This document shows positions 1-5,895 of a stretch of 12,383 nucleotides of DNA, in pieces. The stretch is from NCBI GenBank assembly GCA_031255425.1, contig JAIRSN010000193.1, positions 1 to 12,383 of the forward strand, read 5' to 3'. Each line of letters opens with the position of its first letter. Position 1 is the first letter of the stretch. The notes beneath the pieces are model-generated. The model was not told where the DNA came from. It did not search any database and was given only the letters and a program-made list of their open reading frames with translations. A program made the translations under genes and the position numbers. The DNA comes from Dysgonamonadaceae bacterium. GTDB lineage: Bacteria > Bacteroidota > Bacteroidia > Bacteroidales > Azobacteroidaceae.

Positions 1-67
1 AGGCTGAGCGGCAGCAACAATAAAATTAACTTTTTCATTTGTGAACTATTTTTATTAATACAGGCAT

Positions 68-75
68 CAAAGATA
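68..75 (-). promoter_or_regulatory. Possible leftward -7 promoter box
   Basis: Read on the minus strand this is TATCTTTG, an exact fit to the Bacteroidetes -7 consensus TAnnTTTG. It would drive a gene starting left of the window. No convincing -33 TTTG lies at the expected distance. The surrounding 1-120 stretch is AT-rich and shows no coding signal. The same 8-mer occurs before the genes at 7259 (+) and 12178 (-). Confidence 0.22.
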
Positions 76-194
76 AATTATTTTTTTGGGAATTACATCT
101 ATTTTTTACAATTCTTTATTCGGCATCGAGCGGTTGTTTCCGCCTCGAAGCCCAGGCCGGGGGGCGGTTGCGGATGGCGGTGGTATTCTTCTTT

Positions 195-242
195 CCCCGG
201 GCTTTCGCCCGGGGTTACTCATATTCGACTCCTGCGGAGTCG
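195..242. repeat. Paired hairpins of REP type
   Basis: Two perfect inverted repeats stand side by side. The first is an 8-bp stem (195-202 with 207-214, CCCCGGGC/GCCCGGGG) with a TTTC loop. The second is a 7-bp stem (226-232 with 236-242, CGACTCC/GGAGTCG) with a TGC loop. An 11-nt linker separates them. There is no T-run after either stem, so they do not look like intrinsic terminators. A GC-rich hairpin pair with a short linker resembles the bipartite REP/BIME elements mobilised by REP-associated transposases in other bacteria. That assignment is by architecture only. Confidence 0.6.
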
Positions 243-248
243 GCGACT

Positions 249-338
249 GCGCAACCGCTTTTACCTATATATAAGGTGTAATGAAATAGTAAAAGCGGCT
301 GCGCCGCCTTCGCAAATAGTAAAAGCGGCTGCGCCGCC
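249..338. repeat. Short repeat units carrying GTAAAAGCGGCTGCGC
   Basis: A 25-nt unit occurs twice as an exact direct repeat at 284-308 and 314-338, a 30-bp period. Each copy contains a GCGGC-TGC-GCCGC hairpin. The segment 249-264 is the reverse complement of 289-304 with one mismatch, so an inverted copy precedes the direct pair and a long cruciform could form across 249-304. The 15-nt TAAAAGCGGCTGCGC at 290-304 and 320-334 recurs on the minus strand at 12369-12383, so this is a dispersed repeat and not a local oddity. Confidence 0.6.
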
Positions 339-355
339 AACCCTGCGGGTTGGCG
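335..355. repeat. TGC-loop hairpin
   Basis: This is a perfect 9-bp inverted repeat (335-343 with 347-355) around a TGC loop. It overlaps the 3' arm of the preceding repeat unit, so the two structures are alternatives. Its loop matches the hairpins at 226-242, 295-307 and 4062-4074, suggesting one repeat family. It lies just upstream of the promoter for the gene at 423. Confidence 0.5.
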
Positions 356-365
356 CCCGCCCGCA

Positions 366-397
366 CTTGGATACCGTGCATTTTTCCCCTATATTTG
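366..397 (+). promoter_or_regulatory. Promoter of the FemAB-like gene
   Basis: The segment CTTG (366-369), a 20-nt spacer, then TATATTTG (390-397) matches the Bacteroidetes housekeeping promoter pattern TTTG-N19-21-TAnnTTTG with one mismatch in the -33 element. It predicts transcription starting near 404, about 20 nt before the ATG at 423. It is the best complete promoter in the window. Confidence 0.5.
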
Positions 398-422
398 CAA
401 AACCAATTTAACACGGCAACCC

Positions 423-1325
423 ATGAAAATCCATTTTCTCCGATATAAAAATATTGATTTTGAAGCGTATAACCGGTGCGTAGAAAACTCCCCCTTTGCG
501 ACAATGTATGCCTTGTCGTGGTATCTGGACGCGGTCAGTCCGCAGTGGGAGTTGTTGATGGCGGAGGATTACCGTTACGTGATGCCGTTGCCGGTCAAGC
601 GGAAGTGGGGACTGCGGGTGCTGGTGCAACCGCTCTTTTGCCAGCAGTTGGGGATTTTTTCCTCCGGCACGCTTTCCGCGGAGGTCTACCGGGCATTTGT
701 TTCCGCCCTTCCTTACCGCATCTGCCGGATGCATTTCAACCCGGGCAACCGCTTCGATTCTGCTCTCCCGCTGAGAAATAACTACTGCTTAGACCTGAAT
801 CATCCCTACACTTACATCCGGGGAAATTATGGCAGTAACTTTGTCCGGAACCTCCGGAAAGCCGGAAAGGAAAACCTTTTTCCGGAAATGGCTACCGAAT
901 GGCGGGTCTTTTTGGAGGTGTTGAAAACGAACGCCGGGGAACGTCCCATCCGGCACCAGTTGAAGGCGTTTGAAGCCTTTATCGAACAAATCGGGAAACA
1001 GGTGAAAATCGAAATCCGGAGCGTCAAAGACGAGCGGGCAACCATCCTCTCGTCGGCGCTTTTTGTGCGATGGAAACGCCGCATCTATTACCTGATGTCC
1101 GTGTCTACCGCCGAAGGGAAAGAAAAACAAAGCATGGCCTTCCTGCTCGATAAGTTTCTGGAAGATCATGCCGGGAACGAACTTGTGTTCGATTGTGAAG
1201 GCTCCTCGTTGCCGGGCGTTGCCCGTTTTTACGCCGGCATGGGAGCTGTGAACGAATGTTTTCCGGAATTTTCCGGCTGCGGATTCCTGTTCGCCGCCGC
1301 CGCTTTCGTAAAAAAACTCAGGTAA
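423..1325 (+). CDS. FemAB-like / GNAT-fold acyltransferase
   Basis: This is a 300-aa soluble protein with no signal peptide or membrane helix. Its C-terminal half resembles the GNAT-fold (FemAB-like, acetyltransferase_6) domain. There is a basic helix around residues 135-148 (YGSNFVRNLRKAGKE), a strand and helix at about 221-250, and the segment DCEGSSLPGVARFYAGMGA starting at residue 257. That last segment is the usual FemAB-like site, with an acidic residue and GS before a PGV/RFY stretch. FemAB proteins transfer amino acids to peptidoglycan peptides and relatives acylate other substrates; the substrate here cannot be read. The ATG at 423 fits the promoter at 366-397. The gene is convergent with the GNAT-like gene at 1318-2391 and overlaps its 3' end by 8 bp, leaving no terminator between them. 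The family call is fairly good; the function is unknown. Confidence 0.75.
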   Translation: MKIHFLRYKNIDFEAYNRCVENSPFATMYALSWYLDAVSPQWELLMAEDYRYVMPLPVKRKWGLRVLVQPLFCQQLGIFSSGTLSAEVYRAFVSALPYRICRMHFNPGNRFDSALPLRNNYCLDLNHPYTYIRGNYGSNFVRNLRKAGKENLFPEMATEWRVFLEVLKTNAGERPIRHQLKAFEAFIEQIGKQVKIEIRSVKDERATILSSALFVRWKRRIYYLMSVSTAEGKEKQSMAFLLDKFLEDHAGNELVFDCEGSSLPGVARFYAGMGAVNECFPEFSGCGFLFAAAAFVKKLR

Positions 1326-2391
1326 AACAATTATCCCCGTCGCCATCGAACACCAACTGGATGTTTTTCGAGAAAACATGCAAGGAGGTGTAAACATGGG
1401 ACGTGTAAATCCGTGTATGGGAAAAGCACCGGTTCCGCTTCGCGAAAATCGGAACCAGCCGGGGATCCAGCACCGTCAGGTATTGAATGCACCTTTTCGC
1501 CGCAATCTGCGACACAATATCCGCCATGCGGGGATGCAGCCGGTCGTCCATAAAGTAATAGATGATTTTCATCCTGGACTCGATAATCGTGTAAATGAAA
1601 AACCCCGCGAAAACCCCGTTCTCCAGCATCTTGACGATACGCATCGAATGTCTTTTCTTTAAATAAGAAAAAGGATAGCTGGTGTTTTCCGCGGTCGACT
1701 GCATAATCCAACGGTAGCGGAAGATCCAGTCCAGTTCGGCTTCCCGCCGGTTAAAAACCGTGTCGGGGAATGTTCTCAGGTACGCCCTGCATTCGTCGTC
1801 CAGGCTGTCCTGCTCGATGTATTTCCTTTTGGGAAAAAAAGCGGCGAAGAAAAGCACCCGGAGCAACGATACAATCGAAACGGCGAGCGACATCCAGGGC
1901 AGGATAAACCGGGACCACCAGTAATTCTCCCTGTCTTTATAAATCCGGTTCAGATTCGGGTACAGATAGAACCGCATCCCTTCCCGGCTCAGCATCTTGT
2001 AAAACCGCGACCGGCTGATCGTTGCCCGGTCGGACAACGCCGTATAATTGGTCACCATCATCCGGTTTTTCCATTCGGCAAGCACATGGGTCGAAAGCTC
2101 CAGCGAGAGCTTTTTCCCCCGGTATTCCGGGCTGACCCAAACGCCGCTAAACCAGGCAAACCGTTCGACTTTGTCCATCGATATAACACTGTCGGGCAAC
2201 ACCGTCCGGAACGCAATCAACTTCTCGCCCTCCACAAACATAAACAAAACCGTATCCTCCGCCTTTGCCCGGGGATTGCTCAGATACGACTCGACGCGCA
2301 ACGGCGAAATCGGCTTAACCGGAAAGGAACGGTACAAATCGCTCTCGCAGAATGCCCGCAGCTCGTTTAATTTTACCTTTAAAACATCCAT
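1318..2391 (-). CDS. GNAT-family acetyltransferase-like protein with a membrane segment
   Basis: This is a 357-aa protein. Residues about 45-150 form a GNAT domain: strands around 47-65, then the acetyl-CoA-binding motif A VWVSPEYRGKKL at 84-95 with the expected R/G pattern, and a third conserved region at about 113-145. A strongly hydrophobic stretch at about 162-186 could be a transmembrane or membrane-embedded helix. Residues about 200-350 look like a second, degenerate acyltransferase-type domain, so the protein may be a tandem GNAT anchored at the inner face of the membrane. The substrate is unknown. The start is the upstream ATG of two overlapping ones (complement of 2389-2391), the only one in frame with the domain. 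Its 3' end overlaps that of the FemAB-like gene, and its 5' end is divergent from the deacetylase-like gene. Two acyltransferases beside a deacetylase suggest envelope or glycan modification, which is inference from context. Confidence 0.72.
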   Translation of the reverse strand: MDVLKVKLNELRAFCESDLYRSFPVKPISPLRVESYLSNPRAKAEDTVLFMFVEGEKLIAFRTVLPDSVISMDKVERFAWFSGVWVSPEYRGKKLSLELSTHVLAEWKNRMMVTNYTALSDRATISRSRFYKMLSREGMRFYLYPNLNRIYKDRENYWWSRFILPWMSLAVSIVSLLRVLFFAAFFPKRKYIEQDSLDDECRAYLRTFPDTVFNRREAELDWIFRYRWIMQSTAENTSYPFSYLKKRHSMRIVKMLENGVFAGFFIYTIIESRMKIIYYFMDDRLHPRMADIVSQIAAKRCIQYLTVLDPRLVPIFAKRNRCFSHTRIYTSHVYTSLHVFSKNIQLVFDGDGDNCFT

Positions 2392-2524
2392 ACCTTTTTT
2401 CTATTAAGTCTTAAAATGAAAGAATATATTTATAAATTACGCTTACGAAGGTATGAATTTTCCCCGATACACCCAAATTGTAGCTTTTTCTTACTAAATT
2501 TACGGCACAATAATCTATATTCCT
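2392..2524. other. Divergent intergenic region, weak promoter signals
   Basis: This 133-bp AT-rich spacer lies between divergent starts and must hold promoters in both directions. The best minus-strand candidate is the complement of 2474-2482 (TACAATTTG, a -7 box with one extra spacer base). The best plus-strand candidate is TAAATTTA at 2495-2502, which has one mismatch and lies about 22 nt before the ATG at 2525. Neither has a convincing -33 element. No repeat or hairpin is evident. Confidence 0.3.
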
Positions 2525-3580
2525 ATGTTTCGTCTTTTTACATCTTCCGGAAGAAGACATTCGGCTATCCGCCGGAACGTGCTTCCCTTTCTCGCCGGCG
2601 GGATTCCTTCCGGATGGCTTATCCGGCAGCGCCCGCCGGTGGTGATCCACCCTTTTTACCACACGGTGAGCGACGAATACCTGCCGCATATCCATCCCTT
2701 GTACCGACCGCTGGGCAGGCGGGCGTTCGAGTGGGACCTCGACTTCCTGTCCCGGCGCTTCGAGGCGGTGACGGCGGGCGAGGTGTACCGTTCGCCGGAT
2801 AACCCCGGCAGCCGTACCCGGCACGCTTTTCATCTCTCTTTCGACGATGGCTTGCGGGGCGTTTACGAAAATGCCTTGCCCCTTCTTTTGCGGAAGGGCA
2901 TCCCTGCTACTATCTTTATAAACAGCGATTTCACGGACAACCGGCAGTTGTTTTACCGGCACAAAACCGCGCTGCTGACGGACAAGCTGGACCGCACATC
3001 CGAAGCCGTGCAAAACGAGGCGAAAAACCGCATCCGCCGCGCCCTGCAAACGAACGTGCGGTCGCTCAGGGCGGCGATTCATGCCCTCCCGCATTTCCGG
3101 CAGGACCTGCTGGACGAGCTTGCCTGCCTGCTCGAAGTGGATTTCGGGGAATACCTGAAAACACGGCGCCCCTACCTGGCGACGGACGAGTTGCGGGAGA
3201 TGCAACGGAAGGGGTTCACAATCGGGGCGCACAGCATCAATCACCTGCCGTTCCCACTGTTGGACGGGAAGGAACAACTCCGGCAAACCCTGGAGTCCTG
3301 CGCTTTCGTCCGGGATACTTTTCGGGAACCGGTGGCGTACTTTTCTTTTCCTTTTTCGGAAAACGGCATTCCTGCTTCTTTCTTTGATGCCATTGCCGGG
3401 AAAGTCGATTTGTGTTTCGGAACATCCGGCATCAACAGCCGCTACGGGGGCAGGCTGCTGGGACGTATCGACATGGAACAGAACGGCAGGAATGCCCGGG
3501 AAGCCATCCACAAGGCTTTTCTCCGGACACAGCGGCTCAGCCGCTTTTGTATTTTTGGGAAACAGTCCCCCTGTGCGTAG
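2525..3580 (+). CDS. Polysaccharide deacetylase-like (NodB/CE4) protein
   Basis: This is a 351-aa protein without a signal peptide. CE4 enzymes are metal-dependent deacetylases of N-acetyl or O-acetyl sugars. Motif 1 is present as SFDDG with Asp107-Asp108 (catalytic base and metal ligand). Motif 2 is present as His236-x3-His240 in GAHSINH, supplying the two metal-binding histidines. The usual RxPY motif 3 is replaced by FSFPFSENG, as in the more divergent, less characterised branch of the family. The region between motifs 1 and 2 is longer than in a minimal NodB domain and is largely helical, with many charged residues (about 140-220). The extreme C-terminus lies in a palindrome (3531-3545) that belongs to the local repeat family, so the last residues may be a late extension. 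The cytoplasmic location and the flanking acyltransferases suggest modification of a glycan precursor; the substrate is not readable. Confidence 0.8.
   Translation: MFRLFTSSGRRHSAIRRNVLPFLAGGIPSGWLIRQRPPVVIHPFYHTVSDEYLPHIHPLYRPLGRRAFEWDLDFLSRRFEAVTAGEVYRSPDNPGSRTRHAFHLSFDDGLRGVYENALPLLLRKGIPATIFINSDFTDNRQLFYRHKTALLTDKLDRTSEAVQNEAKNRIRRALQTNVRSLRAAIHALPHFRQDLLDELACLLEVDFGEYLKTRRPYLATDELREMQRKGFTIGAHSINHLPFPLLDGKEQLRQTLESCAFVRDTFREPVAYFSFPFSENGIPASFFDAIAGKVDLCFGTSGINSRYGGRLLGRIDMEQNGRNAREAIHKAFLRTQRLSRFCIFGKQSPCA
3531..3545. repeat. Palindrome with the AGCCGCTTTT motif inside the deacetylase 3' end
   Basis: AGCGGCT-C-AGCCGCT is a perfect 7-bp inverted repeat that continues into TTTT. The 10-mer AGCCGCTTTT at 3539-3548 recurs exactly at 3599-3608 and 12373-12382, and on the minus strand at 291-300 and 321-330. 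This copy overlaps the last codons of the deacetylase-like gene. Confidence 0.45.
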
Positions 3581-3591
3581 CAAATACACCG
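3581..3591 (+). repeat. Left 11-bp direct repeat flanking the array
   Basis: CAAATACACCG here is repeated exactly at 4030-4040. The two copies bracket the palindromic array almost at its edges, as a target-site duplication or recombination scar would. This copy begins on the base after the deacetylase stop codon. Confidence 0.5.
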
Positions 3592-3604
3592 GCGCCGCAG
3601 CCGC

Positions 3605-3993
3605 TTTTGCAGCTTCGCGAAAACCTGCCGCAGAAGTTTTTACACTTTCGCAGCTCCGCGAAAACCCGCCGCAGAAGTTTTTACACTTTCGCAGTTCCGC
3701 GAAAACCCGCCGCAGAAGTTTTTACGCTTTCGCAGTTTCGCGAAAACCCGCCGCAAACGTTTTTTCGTTTTCGCAGCTCTGCGAAAAACAAAAATTAACA
3801 GTTTCAGGTTTTCGCAGTTCCGCGAAAAAACAAAAATTAACAGATTTGCGTTTTCGCAGTTCTGCGAAAAAACAAAAATTAACAAATTTGCACTTTCGCA
3901 GTTCCGCGAAAGCGTCCCGGAGAAGTTTTCAGGTTTTCGCAGTTCGCGAAAAACATAAATTAACAGATTCAGGTTTTCGCAGTTCCGCGAAAA
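3605..3993. repeat. Ten-unit palindromic tandem array
   Basis: Ten cores match TTTTCGCAGTTCCGCGAAAA, starting at 3605, 3645, 3686, 3727, 3768, 3809, 3851, 3893, 3934 and 3974 (cores 1 and 9 are 19 nt). The outer arms TTTTCGC/GCGAAAA are nearly invariant. Cores 5 and 7 extend to perfect 9-bp arms ending CAG/CTG. Two spacer classes of about 21 nt alternate in blocks. Class A (after units 1-4, and degraded after 8) has CCGCCGCAGAAGTTTTTAC. Class B (after 5-7, 9 and 10) has ACAAAAATTAACAGATTTG. The period is 40-42 bp, close to four helical turns. The array ends about 115 bp before the -7 box of the peptidase gene at 4170. The spacers repeat, so this is not a CRISPR. Unequal unit lengths and open frames on both strands argue against coding. 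It could be an operator-like protein-binding array, a structured transcript or a selfish minisatellite; the sequence does not decide. Confidence 0.85.
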
Positions 3994-4029
3994 AACAAAA
4001 ATTAACATATTTGCAAAATCGCAGCCAGA

Positions 4030-4040
4030 CAAATACACCG
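4030..4040 (+). repeat. Right 11-bp direct repeat flanking the array
   Basis: This is an exact copy of CAAATACACCG at 3581-3591. It follows a truncated eleventh core half (ATCGCAG near 4018-4024), so the array appears to break off just before the repeat. Confidence 0.5.
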
Positions 4041-4061
4041 TACCTCTTTAAAATTATAAAA

Positions 4062-4074
4062 GACACTGCGTGTC
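4062..4074. repeat. TGC-loop hairpin before the peptidase operon
   Basis: GACAC-TGC-GTGTC is a perfect 5-bp stem with the same TGC loop as the hairpins at 226-242 and 335-355. It is followed by a GC-rich stretch but no T-run, so a terminator is unlikely. It may be a degraded copy of the same repeat family. Confidence 0.35.
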
Positions 4075-4107
4075 CGGCTGCGGCGCCCGTGTTTCGATAG
4101 AAATGTT

Positions 4108-4115
4108 TACCTTTG
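4108..4115 (+). promoter_or_regulatory. -7 promoter box of the peptidase operon
   Basis: TACCTTTG matches TAnnTTTG exactly and lies 54 bp before the ATG at 4170, giving a leader of roughly 45-50 nt. No good -33 TTTG is seen at 19-21 nt upstream, which would fit a promoter that depends on an activator. The palindromic array ends about 115 bp upstream. Confidence 0.35.
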
Positions 4116-4169
4116 TTGGACAATGAGATTATCCTTTAAAAACAGATTCATTAAAAACCCCGGCAAACA

Positions 4170-5891
4170 ATGCTTATAGGCCTGTCCGTTAATCATAAAG
4201 AAGGGCTCTCCTGCATCGCCGATGCGTATGTGGAAGCCATAGTAAAAGCAGGCGGGTCGCCGCTATTGATTCCGCTTACCGGCGACAGCGCCGCGCTGGA
4301 CGAGGCACTGTCGCAGGTCGACGGACTGATTCTGTCCGGCGGAGGCGACATCGACGCGCCACTCTACGGCGAAACGCCGCATCCGGCAGCGACGTCTTCC
4401 GACCCGGCACGCGACCGTTACGATATACGGTTGGCACAACGGGCGGTCGAAAAACAGATTCCCGTCCTGGGGATTTGCCGGGGCGTTCAGGTCATCAATG
4501 TCGCCTTCGGAGGCAGCCTGATCCAGGACATCCCTTCGCAAATGCCCGAATCGGCGGTCAATCACAACCAACCGGACGGCGGAGAGATGCATTCCGTCGC
4601 CCTCCGCGCCGGCTCCACGCTGCACCGGCTGATGAAGGCAGACCGGATCCCGGTGAACTCGTTTCACCACCAGGCAATCCGGACGGTCGCGCCCGGGTTT
4701 GAAGCCGTTGCGCAATCGGAAGACGGCGTCATCGAAGCCATCGAGTCGGCGGACGGGCGGTTTATCCTTGGCGTGCAATGGCATCCGGAACGGATGCTGT
4801 CGGGCGACCAGCCCCTTATGCTCTCCCTTTTCCGGCGGATGATTGCGGAAGCCGGATGTTACCGGAAGGTAAAAGACATCCACCGGCGCATTTATACGAT
4901 TGATTCGCATTGCGATACGCCGCTGTTTTTCCCCTATGGGATTGATATTGGGAAAGCAAATCCGCCGTTCGAGTTGAAGCCTGCCCCTGCGGACGGCATG
5001 CCGCCTGTCTACCAACTGAAAGTGGATGTGCCTAAGATGCAGGACGGCCTGTTGGATGCCGTTTTTATGGCGGCTTACCTCCGGCAGGGCGAACGCGACG
5101 CCGCGGCTTCGGCACAAGCGGCAGAAAAGGCGCTGGACATCCTCCGGGAATTGATCCGGCAAGTCGAAAAGAACAACAGCGTCGCCGGCATCGCCCGCAC
5201 AACCGCCGATTTGAAACGCTTGAAGGCGGAAGGCAGGAAAGCCATTTTCCTCGGAGTCGAAAACGGTTACGCCATCGGGAAAGACCTCCGCAACCTGCAA
5301 CGGTTTGCAGACAAGGGCGTGAAATACATAACCCTGTCGCACAACGGCGACAACGACCTCTGCGACGCGGCGGTCGGCGGCCGTTCGGAACACAACGGCT
5401 TGAGCGACTTCGGGAAGGAAGTGGTGAAGGAAATGAATCGCCTGCGCATCCTGGTCGACCTGTCGCACACTTCGGAAAAGACATCTTTCGATGCCCTGGC
5501 GCTTAGCCGGCACCCGGTCATCGCCTCCCATTCGTCCGCAAAAGCGCTTTGCAACCATCCGCGAAACCTGTCCGATTCGCTGATACGCGCCATTGCCGCA
5601 ACGGGCGGCGTGGTTCAGGTCTGCCTTTATTCCCCTTTCCTGAAAGAAAGCGGAACGGCAACGGTCAAAGATGCGGTCGACCATATCGACCACATCGCCC
5701 GGATCGCCGGAACGGACTATGCGGGCATCGGCTCCGACTTCGACGGCGGAGGGGAGTTGTCCGGCGTGAAAGCCGCCAACGAAATGCCTCAGATCACCCT
5801 GGAACTCCTGCGCAGGGGATATTCCGAGGCGGATATTGCCAAAATATGGGGCGGCAACCTGATGCGAGTAATGGATCATTTAAATAAATAA
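4170..5891 (+). CDS. Fused glutamine amidotransferase-like (C26) and M19 dipeptidase
   Basis: This is a 573-aa cytoplasmic protein with no signal peptide and two complete enzymes. Residues 1 to about 225 form a class I amidotransferase fold of the gamma-glutamyl-GABA hydrolase (PuuD-like, peptidase C26) type. Nucleophile Cys103 sits in GICRG and the triad is completed by His205 and Glu207 in VQWHPE. Residues about 240-573 form an M19 (renal) dipeptidase. All zinc ligands are present: His247 and Asp249 (SHCD), bridging Glu364 (GVEN), His433 (LSHTS), His454 (ASHSS) and Asp523 (GSDFDG), with Arg465 at the substrate position. C26 enzymes hydrolyse gamma-glutamyl bonds and M19 enzymes cleave dipeptides such as Cys-Gly. 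A plausible inference is stepwise breakdown of a gamma-glutamyl tripeptide, glutathione or a murein-derived peptide, by one protein. The next gene follows after 4 bp, so they are probably cotranscribed. Confidence 0.9.
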   Translation: MLIGLSVNHKEGLSCIADAYVEAIVKAGGSPLLIPLTGDSAALDEALSQVDGLILSGGGDIDAPLYGETPHPAATSSDPARDRYDIRLAQRAVEKQIPVLGICRGVQVINVAFGGSLIQDIPSQMPESAVNHNQPDGGEMHSVALRAGSTLHRLMKADRIPVNSFHHQAIRTVAPGFEAVAQSEDGVIEAIESADGRFILGVQWHPERMLSGDQPLMLSLFRRMIAEAGCYRKVKDIHRRIYTIDSHCDTPLFFPYGIDIGKANPPFELKPAPADGMPPVYQLKVDVPKMQDGLLDAVFMAAYLRQGERDAAASAQAAEKALDILRELIRQVEKNNSVAGIARTTADLKRLKAEGRKAIFLGVENGYAIGKDLRNLQRFADKGVKYITLSHNGDNDLCDAAVGGRSEHNGLSDFGKEVVKEMNRLRILVDLSHTSEKTSFDALALSRHPVIASHSSAKALCNHPRNLSDSLIRAIAATGGVVQVCLYSPFLKESGTATVKDAVDHIDHIARIAGTDYAGIGSDFDGGGELSGVKAANEMPQITLELLRRGYSEADIAKIWGGNLMRVMDHLNK

Positions 5892-5895
5892 CGAT

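Noticed and set aside
195-214. Strong GC hairpin as an intrinsic terminator
   Set aside because: No T-run follows on either strand, and it is paired with a second hairpin by a short linker, as in REP elements.
86-274. A 62-residue + strand open frame in the leader region
   Set aside because: It runs straight through the hairpin repeats, has no promoter at a fitting distance, and its composition follows the repeats.
1378-1662. A small + strand gene with a strong AAGGAGGTG before an ATG at 1396
   Set aside because: It lies fully antisense to the GNAT-like gene, which has a clear domain. The predicted peptide shows no recognisable features, and strong Shine-Dalgarno sites matter little in Bacteroidetes.
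2411-3589. Long minus-strand frame opposite the deacetylase-like gene
   Set aside because: It is a shadow of a GC-rich gene whose + frame carries the NodB motifs; the minus product has no recognisable domain.
3605-3993. A CRISPR array with 20-bp repeats and about 21-bp spacers
   Set aside because: The spacers are themselves repeated in two classes, the period varies with single-base indels, the repeat is shorter than typical, and no cas gene is in the window.
3384-4100. A repetitive protein encoded across the palindromic array
   Set aside because: Long open frames exist on both strands because the repeat lacks stops in several frames. Units of 40, 41 and 42 bp shift the frame, so no single peptide repeat persists, and the frame overlaps the deacetylase-like gene.
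4263-5879. Long minus-strand frame (538 aa) opposite the C26-M19 fusion
   Set aside because: The + frame contains two full active sites; the antisense frame has low-complexity, domain-free sequence.
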